A stretch of 6,379 bases of DNA from Rhodoferax sp. (lineage in GTDB: Bacteria > Pseudomonadota > Gammaproteobacteria > Burkholderiales > Burkholderiaceae_C), in NCBI GenBank assembly GCA_029865675.1, contig JARXAU010000023.1, positions 1 through 6,379 of the forward strand, read 5' to 3'. The notes beneath the pieces are model-generated. The model did not search any database. It worked only from the letters and a program-made list of their open reading frames with translations, and was not told the origin of the DNA. This document shows, piece by piece, positions 1 to 6,090 of this stretch. The first letter of the stretch is position 1. Each line of letters opens with the position of its first letter. A program made the position numbers and the translations under genes.

Positions 1-273
1 ATGCGCTGCTGGGCCACGATGTACCTGGTGTGCGGCCAAGCAATGGACCGTGCCTACAAAACCACTGCGCTAGACAGCGCCCGCGATGTGATTGCCGCGC
101 ACGCCCTGGCAGCGACCGCAGGCGCCACCAGCCCCAACGCGCAAACCGTGGTGGTGCGGGTGGTCGCTCCGCAGGTGGAGGCGGTAATGGGCTTGCTGCG
201 CCAGCTTCGCCTCGCTTGGCGGGTGCAGCTCTGGAACACGGCGGCCAGTACGCCCCGCATCTGGGCGATGTAA
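1..273 (+). CDS. ureD: Urease accessory protein UreD (UreH), C-terminal part only
   Basis: This is the last 90 codons of a gene running in from the left edge, ending at TAA 271-273. The ATG at base 1 is probably an internal methionine. The closing residues (VVVRVVAPQVEAVMGLLRQL, then AWRVQLW and the final PRIWAM) match my memory of UreD tails, which have a run of V/A/R, a stretch such as 'LW..LRP', and end in 'PRIW.x'. UreD is a cytoplasmic chaperone that binds apo-urease with UreF and UreG during nickel-centre assembly. Third codon positions are mostly G or C, supporting this frame over the two shorter overlapping antisense frames. The gene converges on urtE, with 22 bases between the stop codons. 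The functional link to urea uptake supports the call. The identification rests on a short tail, so an unrelated protein remains possible. Confidence 0.68.
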   Translation: MRCWATMYLVCGQAMDRAYKTTALDSARDVIAAHALAATAGATSPNAQTVVVRVVAPQVEAVMGLLRQLRLAWRVQLWNTAASTPRIWAM

Positions 274-295
274 ACCACGGCGTCCCGGCGCGGCC

Positions 296-991
296 TTAAA
301 TGGCGACCAACTCGCGCACTCCGTCAATTTCCATGTTTGCGCCGCGCCCCTGCGCCAGCACCGAGCCGCGCTCCATCACGATGTAGTCGTCGGCCAGGTC
401 GCGGGCAAAGTCGTAGTACTGCTCGACCAGCACAATCGCCATCGAACCCTTGTCGGCCAGCATGCGGATCACACGGCCGATGTCTTTGATGATGCTGGGC
501 TGAATGCCCTCGGTGGGCTCGTCGAGCACCAAAACTTTGGGGCCTGCGGCCAGCGCCCGCGCAATGGCAAGCTGCTGCTGCTGGCCACCAGACAGGTCGC
601 CGCCGCGGCGGTGGCGCATCTCGTGCAGCACCGGAAACCACTCAAACAACTCGGGCGGCAGCGGCGTGGAGGCGGGTTTGCCCGCCAAGCCCATGGCCAG
701 GTTTTCCTGCACCGTGAGGCGGCCAAAAATCTCGCGCCCTTGGGGCACATAGCCCAAGCCTGCGCGGGCGCGTTCATAAGGCGTGGCGCCTTGCAGCGCC
801 TGGCCGTCCAACACAATGGTCCCGGTTTTGATCGGCACCAGACCCATGAGCGATTTGAGTAGCGTGGTTTTGCCCACCCCGTTGCGGCCCAGCACCACGG
901 TGACCTTGCCCGGCGTGGCCTCTAGGCTAACGTCGCGCAAGATGTGCGAGCCGCCGTAGTACTGGTTAATTCCTTTGACTGACAAACCCAT
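296..991 (-). CDS. urtE: Urea ABC transporter, ATP-binding subunit UrtE
   Basis: One of the two cytoplasmic ATPases that power urea import, 231 residues from the chosen start, close to the usual UrtE length. The Walker A motif GRNGVGKT is at residues 35-42, the Q-loop glutamine at 84, the LSGGQ signature at 133-137, and Walker B VLVLDE at 153-158 with catalytic Glu158. The usual switch histidine is replaced by Gln191 (VEQYY), as is typical of the LivF/UrtE branch of branched-chain-amino-acid-type ATPases. The early segment LSVKGINQYYGGSHILRDVS is strongly UrtE-like. I start at ATG 991, 4 bases after the urtD stop, because the frame's longer alternative begins at a TTG (1018) inside urtD and would add nine residues not seen in the family. 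The ribosome binding site is weak (GGGG, 1002-1005), which suits coupling to urtD. It is the last gene of the operon. Confidence 0.95.
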   Translation of the reverse strand: MGLSVKGINQYYGGSHILRDVSLEATPGKVTVVLGRNGVGKTTLLKSLMGLVPIKTGTIVLDGQALQGATPYERARAGLGYVPQGREIFGRLTVQENLAMGLAGKPASTPLPPELFEWFPVLHEMRHRRGGDLSGGQQQQLAIARALAAGPKVLVLDEPTEGIQPSIIKDIGRVIRMLADKGSMAIVLVEQYYDFARDLADDYIVMERGSVLAQGRGANMEIDGVRELVAI

Positions 992-995
992 GGTG

Positions 996-1871
996 TTAGC
1001 GCCCCAAATAAACTTCAATCACCCGCTCGTCGGCCTGGACCTGGGCCAATGGCCCCTGGGCCAACACAGAGCCTTCGCACAGCACGGTCACGGTGTCGGA
1101 GATGGCTTTGATGAAGGCCATGTCGTGCTCCACCACCACCAGCGAGTGCTTGCCTTTGAGGCTTAAAAACAATTCGGCAGTGCGCTCGGTTTCCTGGTCG
1201 GTCATGCCGGCCACGGGTTCGTCCAGCAGCAGCAGCTTGGGGTCTTGCATCAAAAGCATGCCGATTTCCAGCCACTGCTTTTGCCCGTGGCTGAGCAGGC
1301 CGGCTTGGCGGTTCAGGCTGTCTTGCAGGTGGATGGTGTGCAAAACCTCGATGAGCCGCTGGGCTTGCTCGGAACTGCGCTTAAAGAACACCGATGCGCG
1401 CACGCCTTTGTGGGTTTTGAGCGCCAGCTCCAGGTTCTCGTAAACCGTGAGCTGCTCAAACACCGTGGGCTTTTGGAACTTGCGGCCAATCCCCAGCTGG
1501 GCGATCTCGGGCTCGCTGTGGCGCAGCAAATCAATGGTGCTGCCAAAAAACACGGTGCCCGAGTCGGGCCGGGTTTTGCCGGTGATGATGTCCATCATCG
1601 TGGTCTTGCCCGCGCCGTTGGGGCCGATGATGCAGCGCAACTCGCCCGGCGCAATGTCCAAGGAGAGGTGCTTGATGGCCTTGAAGCCGTCAAAGCTGAC
1701 ATTAACGTCCTCCAAATACAAGATGCGTCCATGCGAGACATCCACCTCTTGCGAGGTGCGTACCCGCGAAAACCCGGCATCGTGGCCGCCCGAGGCGGTT
1801 TGGCCACTGGGCTGCTGCCCGGCGCGCGCTTGCAAGCGCTGGGCGCCTTGCTCCAATAAATCGGGGGTCAT
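996..1871 (-). CDS. urtD: Urea ABC transporter, ATP-binding subunit UrtD
   Basis: The second cytoplasmic ATPase of the urea importer, 291 residues. Walker A GPNGAGKT is at 83-90, the Q-loop glutamine at 133 (GRKFQKPTVFE), a signature in the variant form LSHGQ at 193-197, Walker B LLLLDE at 213-218 with catalytic Glu218, and switch His249 (VVVEHDM). The LSHGQ signature and the FQKPTVFE segment are what I would expect of UrtD, and the intact H-loop fits the LivG-like branch. The start at ATG 1871 overlaps the urtC stop as ATGA, with AAAGG at 1878-1882 six bases upstream. A longer reading frame extends into urtC but is not needed. About 48 residues, rich in Gln, Ala, Gly and Ser, precede the ATPase fold and match no domain I recognise. 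UrtD should pair with UrtE beneath UrtB and UrtC. Confidence 0.95.
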   Translation of the reverse strand: MTPDLLEQGAQRLQARAGQQPSGQTASGGHDAGFSRVRTSQEVDVSHGRILYLEDVNVSFDGFKAIKHLSLDIAPGELRCIIGPNGAGKTTMMDIITGKTRPDSGTVFFGSTIDLLRHSEPEIAQLGIGRKFQKPTVFEQLTVYENLELALKTHKGVRASVFFKRSSEQAQRLIEVLHTIHLQDSLNRQAGLLSHGQKQWLEIGMLLMQDPKLLLLDEPVAGMTDQETERTAELFLSLKGKHSLVVVEHDMAFIKAISDTVTVLCEGSVLAQGPLAQVQADERVIEVYLGR

Positions 1872-2971
1872 ACCTGGCCTTTGCGCAGTTTGCGCACCAA
1901 GCCCACCACGCCCTGGGGCAGGTAGAGGGTGACGCCAATGAACAAGGCCCCAAGGAAGTACAACCAAAACTCGGGGTAGGTGACGGTGAGCCAGCTCTTG
2001 GCGCCATTGACCAAAAAGGCGCCGATGATGGGTCCAATCAGCGTGGCGCGGCCGCCCACTGCGGCCCAGACCGCGATCTCAATCGAGTTGGCCGGGCTCA
2101 TTTCGCCGGGGTTGATGATGCCGACCTGCGGCACATACAAGGCGCCGGCCACGCCGCAGACCATGGCCGAGAGCGTCCAGATGGCCAGCTTGTAACCCAG
2201 CGGCGAGTAGCCGCTGAACATGACACGCGACTCGGCGTCGCGAATGGCCTGCAACACACGGCCAAACTTGGACGCCACCAGCCAGCGCGCGAGCAAGTAA
2301 AAGCCCAGCAAAAACGCCGCCGTCAGCACAAACAAAAACATGCGCATGCCCGGCGTGGCAATGGTGACACCCGCCAACCGCTTAAAGTCGGTAAAGCCGT
2401 TGTTGCCGCCAAAGCCCGTCTCATTGCGGAAAAAAAGCAACATCGCGGCAAAGGTGAGCGCCTGGGTGATGATGGAAAAGTACACGCCCTTGATGCGCGA
2501 GCGAAAGGCAAAAAAGCCAAACACCAGCGCCACCAGCCCCGGCACCGCCACTACTAGGAACAGCGTGGCGGGCAAACTACCGCTCAGCGCCCAATGCCAG
2601 GGCAACTCTTTCCAGTCCAGAAACACCATGAAGTCGGGCAAGGCACTTTTGTAATTACCGTCCAGGCCAATCTGGCGCATCAAATACATGCCCATGACAT
2701 AGCCGCCCAGCGCAAAAAACAGGCCGTGGCCCAGGCTCAAAATGCCGGTATAGCCCCAGATCAGGTCCATGGCCAGCGCGCACATGGCGAAGCACATGAT
2801 TTTGGCCACCAGGCCAACCGCAAAGTCGCTCAGGTGAAAAACGCTGTCCTCGGGCACCAGCAAATTAAGCGCCGGCACCAGGCCACACAGCAGCGCCAGC
2901 GCGGCCAGCCAAACGGCCCAGCCGGTGCGCGACAGCACGGGGGCGGGTGTGGGTAAAACGAGTGGTGTCAT
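1868..2971 (-). CDS. urtC: Urea ABC transporter, permease UrtC
   Basis: Inner-membrane permease subunit of the urea importer, 367 residues, LivM-like. Hydrophobic segments suggest roughly eight to ten membrane helices: about 17-38, 50-72, 75-97, 132-155, 163-181, 210-232, 262-282, 295-325 and 335-352. The segment WGYTGILSLGHGLFFALGGY (72-91) is a hallmark of UrtC/LivM permeases. The cytoplasmic loop that should contact an ATPase lies near 231-262 (SKFGRVLQAIRDAESRVMFS). The charged end (VRKLRKGQV) is probably cytoplasmic. ATG 2971 overlaps the urtB stop by 4 bases (ATGA), and GGAG at 2981-2984 lies nine bases upstream, so translation is likely coupled to urtB. The gene appears intact, with no frameshift. 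Confidence 0.95.
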   Translation of the reverse strand: MTPLVLPTPAPVLSRTGWAVWLAALALLCGLVPALNLLVPEDSVFHLSDFAVGLVAKIMCFAMCALAMDLIWGYTGILSLGHGLFFALGGYVMGMYLMRQIGLDGNYKSALPDFMVFLDWKELPWHWALSGSLPATLFLVVAVPGLVALVFGFFAFRSRIKGVYFSIITQALTFAAMLLFFRNETGFGGNNGFTDFKRLAGVTIATPGMRMFLFVLTAAFLLGFYLLARWLVASKFGRVLQAIRDAESRVMFSGYSPLGYKLAIWTLSAMVCGVAGALYVPQVGIINPGEMSPANSIEIAVWAAVGGRATLIGPIIGAFLVNGAKSWLTVTYPEFWLYFLGALFIGVTLYLPQGVVGLVRKLRKGQV

Positions 2972-4572
2972 GCTTCGGCACTCCGGCCCTTCATGGCAAA
3001 AATGCCTTGGGGGCGCTTTTGGATGAATACGATGATGAGCAGCAGCACGGCAATTTTGGCCAGCACCGCGCCGGCCAAGCCTTCGAGAAACTTGTTGAGC
3101 ACGCCCAAGCCCAGCGCCGCGACCACGGTGCCTGCAAGCTGGCCCACGCCGCCCAGCACCACCACCATAAAGGCGTCGACGATGTAGCTTTGGCCCAGGT
3201 CCGGGCCCACATTGCCTACCTGGCTGAGCGCGCAGCCCGCCAATCCAGCAATACCGGAGCCCAGTGCGAAGGCGTAGGTATCAATGCGCGCGGTGTTGAC
3301 GCCCATGCAGGAAGCGATGGGGCGGTTTTGTGTGACGGCGCGCACAAACAGGCCCAAGCGCGTTTTGCTCACCAACAAAGCCACTGCGGCCAAAACCGCC
3401 ATGGCAAAGACGATGATGATGATGCGGTTGTAGGGCAGCGACAAATTGCCCATGAGCTGAATGCCACCGCTCATCCAACTGGGGTTTTCCACACCCACGT
3501 TTTGCGCGCCAAACAGAGTGCGCACGCCCTGCATCAGCATCAGGCTGATGCCCCAGGTGGCCAGCAGCGTCTCCAAAGGGCGGCCATACAAAAAGCGGAT
3601 CACGCCACGCTCCATCGCGGCGCCCACCAGGGCTGACACCAAAAACGCCACCGGCACGCTGGCCAGCAAATACCACTCAAAGGCGCCCGGCAGGTATTTT
3701 TGAAACACGCCTTGCACCACGTAGGTGGCATAGGCGCCAATCATCATCAGCTCGCCGTGCGCCATGTTGATCACGCCCATCAGGCCGTAAGTAATGGCCA
3801 GACCCAGCGCCACCAGCAGCAAGATGGAGCCCAGGCTGATGCCGCTAAAGATCGCGCCCAAGCGGTCGCCCCAGGCCAGGCGGTCTTTCACCTCGCGCAG
3901 GCTCTTGTACAGCGCTTGCTTAACACTGGGGTCGATCTCGACTTGCAGTCGCTCGGCCAGTAGAGTTTGCGTGGCGGCCTGCGTGCTTTGGCCCAGTAGC
4001 ACTGCGGCTTGCTGGCGCTTGGCGGGGTCGTCGCTGGACAGCAGGGCAGCAGCGCGCAACAGGCCCAGACGGTCGCGGATATCAGACTCGGTTTCTTGCG
4101 CCAACGCCTTGTCAATCAAGGGCAATTGCGCGTCGCTCACCTGGCCTTGCAAGGCCTTGGCGGCTTCGCGGCGCACCGCAGGCTCGACGCTCAGCAATTT
4201 GAGCGCGGCCAGCGCGTTGTCGATTTCGCCGCGCATGCGGTTGTTCACCATCGCGTCTTCGGCGGCTTGTAGCGCATCGGCGGCGATGCTGAGCGGCGCG
4301 CCGCTAGAGGCATCAAGCGCTTTACCGTCCTGCATGACCACCGGCTTGCCGTCAATCACTTTGACCAGCCCATCGGCCAGCGCCTGAATAAACGCAAGGG
4401 TTTGGGCGTCTGGGCTTTGCACTGCGGACTGGAGGGCGGCGATGCGTGCGTCTCCGTCGCCAATGGCCATTTTTTGCGCCTGCTCTGCGGTGAGGGCGAA
4501 GCTCGCGCCAGCGCTGATCAGGGCTATAGCGCCTGCCCACAGCGCACGTTGAAATGCGAATCTAAATTTCAT
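2968..4572 (-). CDS. urtB: Urea ABC transporter, permease UrtB (long form with periplasmic domain)
   Basis: Inner-membrane permease subunit, LivH-like, 534 residues. It has three parts. Residues 1-26 form a signal peptide (basic start, hydrophobic core, likely cleavage after ASFA). Residues about 27-235 form a mainly helical, Ala/Leu/Gln-rich region expected in the periplasm. Residues about 238-520 form the permease core, with the family stretch GLAITYGLMGVINMAHGE (257-274) and the probable ATPase-contact loop near 404-430 (TRLGLFVRAVTQNRPIASCM). To my knowledge the N-terminal domain is usual in proteobacterial UrtB but absent from the shorter cyanobacterial form. I choose ATG 4572 because GAGGA at 4578-4582 sits five bases upstream and a proper signal peptide follows. 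The frame opens further upstream from a TTG at 4626, but that part has no signal-peptide character and lies in the hairpin region. Four ATC codons run in a row at 3412-3423, inside a membrane helix. Confidence 0.95.
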   Translation of the reverse strand: MKFRFAFQRALWAGAIALISAGASFALTAEQAQKMAIGDGDARIAALQSAVQSPDAQTLAFIQALADGLVKVIDGKPVVMQDGKALDASSGAPLSIAADALQAAEDAMVNNRMRGEIDNALAALKLLSVEPAVRREAAKALQGQVSDAQLPLIDKALAQETESDIRDRLGLLRAAALLSSDDPAKRQQAAVLLGQSTQAATQTLLAERLQVEIDPSVKQALYKSLREVKDRLAWGDRLGAIFSGISLGSILLLVALGLAITYGLMGVINMAHGELMMIGAYATYVVQGVFQKYLPGAFEWYLLASVPVAFLVSALVGAAMERGVIRFLYGRPLETLLATWGISLMLMQGVRTLFGAQNVGVENPSWMSGGIQLMGNLSLPYNRIIIIVFAMAVLAAVALLVSKTRLGLFVRAVTQNRPIASCMGVNTARIDTYAFALGSGIAGLAGCALSQVGNVGPDLGQSYIVDAFMVVVLGGVGQLAGTVVAALGLGVLNKFLEGLAGAVLAKIAVLLLIIVFIQKRPQGIFAMKGRSAEA

Positions 4573-4577
4573 CAGAG

Positions 4578-4582
4578 TCCTC
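4578..4582 (-). promoter_or_regulatory. Ribosome binding site of urtB
   Basis: GAGGA on the - strand, with five bases between it and ATG 4572. It decides the urtB start in favour of this ATG over the upstream TTG. It lies only a base or so beyond the U-rich run after the urtA-urtB hairpin, so transcripts that terminate there would lack it. Confidence 0.75.
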
Positions 4583-4644
4583 AAAATACAAAAACCGCCG
4601 CGACTTTCGGGCCAACCTGCGCCCAAAGAGCTGCGACGGCGGTT
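4583..4644 (-). terminator. Terminator-like hairpin (attenuator) between urtA and urtB
   Basis: In the - strand RNA, AACCGCCG (4644-4637) pairs perfectly with CGGCGGTT (4600-4593). With one bulged base (4636) the stem extends two more pairs. An upper stem pairs CTTTGGGC (4628-4621) with GCCC and AAAG (4612-4609 and 4607-4604), skipping base 4608, around an eight-base loop. The structure is followed at once by TTTTTGTATTTT (4594-4583). This is the layout of an intrinsic terminator, 19 bases after the urtA stop and just before the urtB ribosome binding site. With urtBCDE downstream on the same strand, partial read-through is likelier than full termination. It would raise UrtA relative to the membrane subunits, a common arrangement in ABC importer operons. 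It could also protect the 3' end of a urtA-only mRNA. Confidence 0.62.
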
Positions 4645-4663
4645 CAGCGCCTGAGAATGGTGC

Positions 4664-5926
4664 TTACTTCTTCACAGGCTCATCAGGCTTCTTGTCATTG
4701 CCTTCAATAAACGGAGACCATGGCTTGGCCTTGACCGGGCCAGGCGTCTTCCACACCACGTTGAACTGGCCGTCGGCCTTGATCTCACCAATGAACACCG
4801 ACTTGTGCAAGTGGTGGTTCTTCTCGTCCATCTTGGACGTGATGCCGCTGGGCGCGGTGAAGGTTTGGCCAGCCATTGCGGCGATCACCTTGTCCACGTC
4901 GGTGGACTTGGCTTTTTCAACCGCTTGCTTCCACATATTGATACCGATGTAGGTGGCTTCCATCGGGTCGTTGGTCAAAGGCTTGTCTTTGTGTCCCGCG
5001 ATGCCCTTGGCCTTGGCGTACTCTGACCACTTCTTGATGAAAGCGTCGTTGGTCGGGTTCTTGATGCTCATGAAGTAGTTCCATGCAGCCAGGTGGCCGA
5101 CCAAAGGCTTGGTGTCCACGCCGCGCAGCTCTTCTTCACCCACCGAGAACGCCACCACGGGCACGTCTTTGGCCTTCAAGCCGGCGTTGCCGAGTTCTTT
5201 GTAGAAGGGCACGTTGGAATCACCATTGATGGTGGACACCACGGCAGTCTTGCCGCCAGCGGCAAACTTCTTGATATCAGCCACGATGGTTTGGTAGTCC
5301 GAGTGGCCAAACGGGGTGTATTTTTCGTCGATGTCGCTGTCTTTCACTCCCTTGGATTTGAGGTAGGCGCGCAAGATTTTGTTGGTGGTGCGGGGGTACA
5401 CATAGTCAGTGCCCAGCAAGACCCAGCGCTTGGCGGCGCCGCCGTCTTTGCTCATGAGGTAGTCCACCGCAGGAATGGCTTGCTGGTTGGGCGCGGCACC
5501 GGTGTAGAACACGTTTTTGGAGAGCTCTTCACCCTCGTACTGCACGGGGTAGAACAGCAAACCGTTCATTTCTTCCACAACCGGGAGCACAGACTTGCGC
5601 GACACCGAGGTCCAGCAGCCGAAAATGACTGCAACTTTGTCTTGGCCCAAGAGCTGCTTGGTCTTTTCTGCAAACAGCGGCCAGTTGGAGGCGGGATCGA
5701 CCACGACAGCTTCCAGCTTTTTGCCGAGCAAGCCGCCCTTGGCGTTGATCTCGTCAATGGCCATTAGCACCGTGTCTTTCAACACGGTTTCCGAGATGGC
5801 CATGGTGCCAGACAAGCTGTGCAAAACACCGACTTTGATGGTGTCTGCCGCGTAGGCGGACACAGTGGAGAGGCCAGCTAAGGCAACGGCAGCAGTCAGT
5901 GCCTTGAGCGTAAAACGACGATGCAT
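4664..5926 (-). CDS. urtA: Periplasmic urea-binding protein UrtA
   Basis: Substrate-binding protein of the urea ABC importer, 420 residues. Residues 1-26 form a Sec signal peptide (MHRR start, hydrophobic core, cleavage probably after SAYA), and the mature protein would be periplasmic. There is no lipobox cysteine. The body is a two-lobed binding protein of the branched-chain-amino-acid/amide type. Segments I recognise from UrtA include VGVLHSLSGTMAISE (32-46), FGCWTSVSRKSVLPV (102-116), FYPVQYEGEE (125-134), TDYVYPRTTN (173-182), STINGDSNVPF (231-241), AAWNYFMS (280-287), DPMEATY (320-326) and NHHLHK (370-375). These separate it from leucine/isoleucine binders. The tail is Lys/Pro-rich. ATG 5926 has a strong GGAGGAA seven bases upstream. 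It is the first gene of the operon. Confidence 0.96.
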   Translation of the reverse strand: MHRRFTLKALTAAVALAGLSTVSAYAADTIKVGVLHSLSGTMAISETVLKDTVLMAIDEINAKGGLLGKKLEAVVVDPASNWPLFAEKTKQLLGQDKVAVIFGCWTSVSRKSVLPVVEEMNGLLFYPVQYEGEELSKNVFYTGAAPNQQAIPAVDYLMSKDGGAAKRWVLLGTDYVYPRTTNKILRAYLKSKGVKDSDIDEKYTPFGHSDYQTIVADIKKFAAGGKTAVVSTINGDSNVPFYKELGNAGLKAKDVPVVAFSVGEEELRGVDTKPLVGHLAAWNYFMSIKNPTNDAFIKKWSEYAKAKGIAGHKDKPLTNDPMEATYIGINMWKQAVEKAKSTDVDKVIAAMAGQTFTAPSGITSKMDEKNHHLHKSVFIGEIKADGQFNVVWKTPGPVKAKPWSPFIEGNDKKPDEPVKK

Positions 5927-5933
5927 AAAAAAA

Positions 5934-5940
5934 TTCCTCC
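5934..5940 (-). promoter_or_regulatory. Strong ribosome binding site of urtA
   Basis: GGAGGAA on the - strand, separated from ATG 5926 by seven T residues. It is the best ribosome binding site in the window, fitting a highly expressed binding protein. Its first four bases (GGAG, 5940-5937) also belong to an inverted repeat in the leader. Confidence 0.8.
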
Positions 5941-6000
5941 AGTGGTTGAAACAAGCCGCTTCACCGAATCAACCGACGTGCGGTGAGAGTGAAACTGGAG
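5937..6000 (-). promoter_or_regulatory. Possible structured 5' leader that masks the urtA ribosome binding site
   Basis: Three exact inverted repeats lie in the leader RNA. CUCCAGU (6000-5994) pairs with ACUGGAG (5943-5937), which includes the GGAG of the ribosome binding site. UCACCG (5986-5981) pairs with CGGUGA (5966-5961). GGUUGA (5974-5969) pairs with UCAACC (5949-5944), directly next to ACUGGAG. The second and third stems are interleaved, so they are either a pseudoknot or alternative folds. Each stem is short and could arise by chance. I recognise no known riboswitch class. Confidence 0.25.
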
Positions 6001-6090
6001 CAGACTTTAGGGAGCAATCGCCGCTGCGGGAATACGCCGAGTGGCGTACAAATTGGCAAATGTCAGCGCGTGGGTCAGTATCTTTGCAGG

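Larger units (their letters stand above)
5927..6090 (-). promoter_or_regulatory. urtA upstream region: probable operon promoter
   Basis: The 164 bases between the VF530-like gene and urtA are the only sizeable gap upstream of the operon, so the urt promoter is expected here. I see no convincing element. The best sigma-70-like candidate is TTGCCA (6059-6054), a 17-base spacer, then CGTATT (6036-6031), which matches the -10 consensus at only three of six bases. I found no good sigma-54 site (GG, ten bases, GC with the usual flanks) and no clear NtrC palindrome. There is no terminator-like hairpin after the upstream gene, so read-through into urtA is also possible. Confidence 0.4.

Noticed and set aside
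274..295. Possible terminator between the ureD-like gene and urtE
   Set aside because: The 22-base gap is GC-rich but has no clear stem followed by a T-run in either direction, so I do not call one.
70..327. Antisense frames over the ureD-like 3' end (54-278 and 70-327, - strand)
   Set aside because: They compete with the + strand frame, which has better third-position composition and a recognisable UreD-like tail. One of them runs into urtE in another frame.
1245..1859. 204-residue open frame on the + strand opposite urtD
   Set aside because: It is fully antisense to the conserved ATPase motifs of UrtD, and its composition fits a shadow frame.
3412..3423. GAT trinucleotide run (four copies)
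   Set aside because: It encodes four isoleucines in a UrtB membrane helix. A short codon run of this kind is ordinary and not a meaningful repeat element.
2947..3636. 229-residue open frame on the + strand opposite urtB
   Set aside because: It lies wholly within urtB apart from its first bases, is rich in His, Gln and Ala as expected of the complement of GC-rich membrane-protein codons, and shows no recognisable domain. It is an antisense shadow.
3794..4387. 197-residue Ser/Ala-rich frame on the + strand opposite the UrtB periplasmic domain
   Set aside because: Low-complexity composition dictated by the Ala/Leu-rich sense strand. No family resemblance and no independent start signal.
5093..5767. 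224-residue open frame on the + strand opposite urtA
   Set aside because: It is an antisense shadow of the well-supported urtA gene, and its His/Val/Gly-rich composition reflects the complementary codons. It has no ribosome binding site or domain evidence.
6031..6059. Sigma-70-like promoter TTGCCA, 17 bases, CGTATT upstream of urtA
   Set aside because: The -10 half matches only three of six consensus bases, too weak to annotate separately. It is noted under the upstream region.
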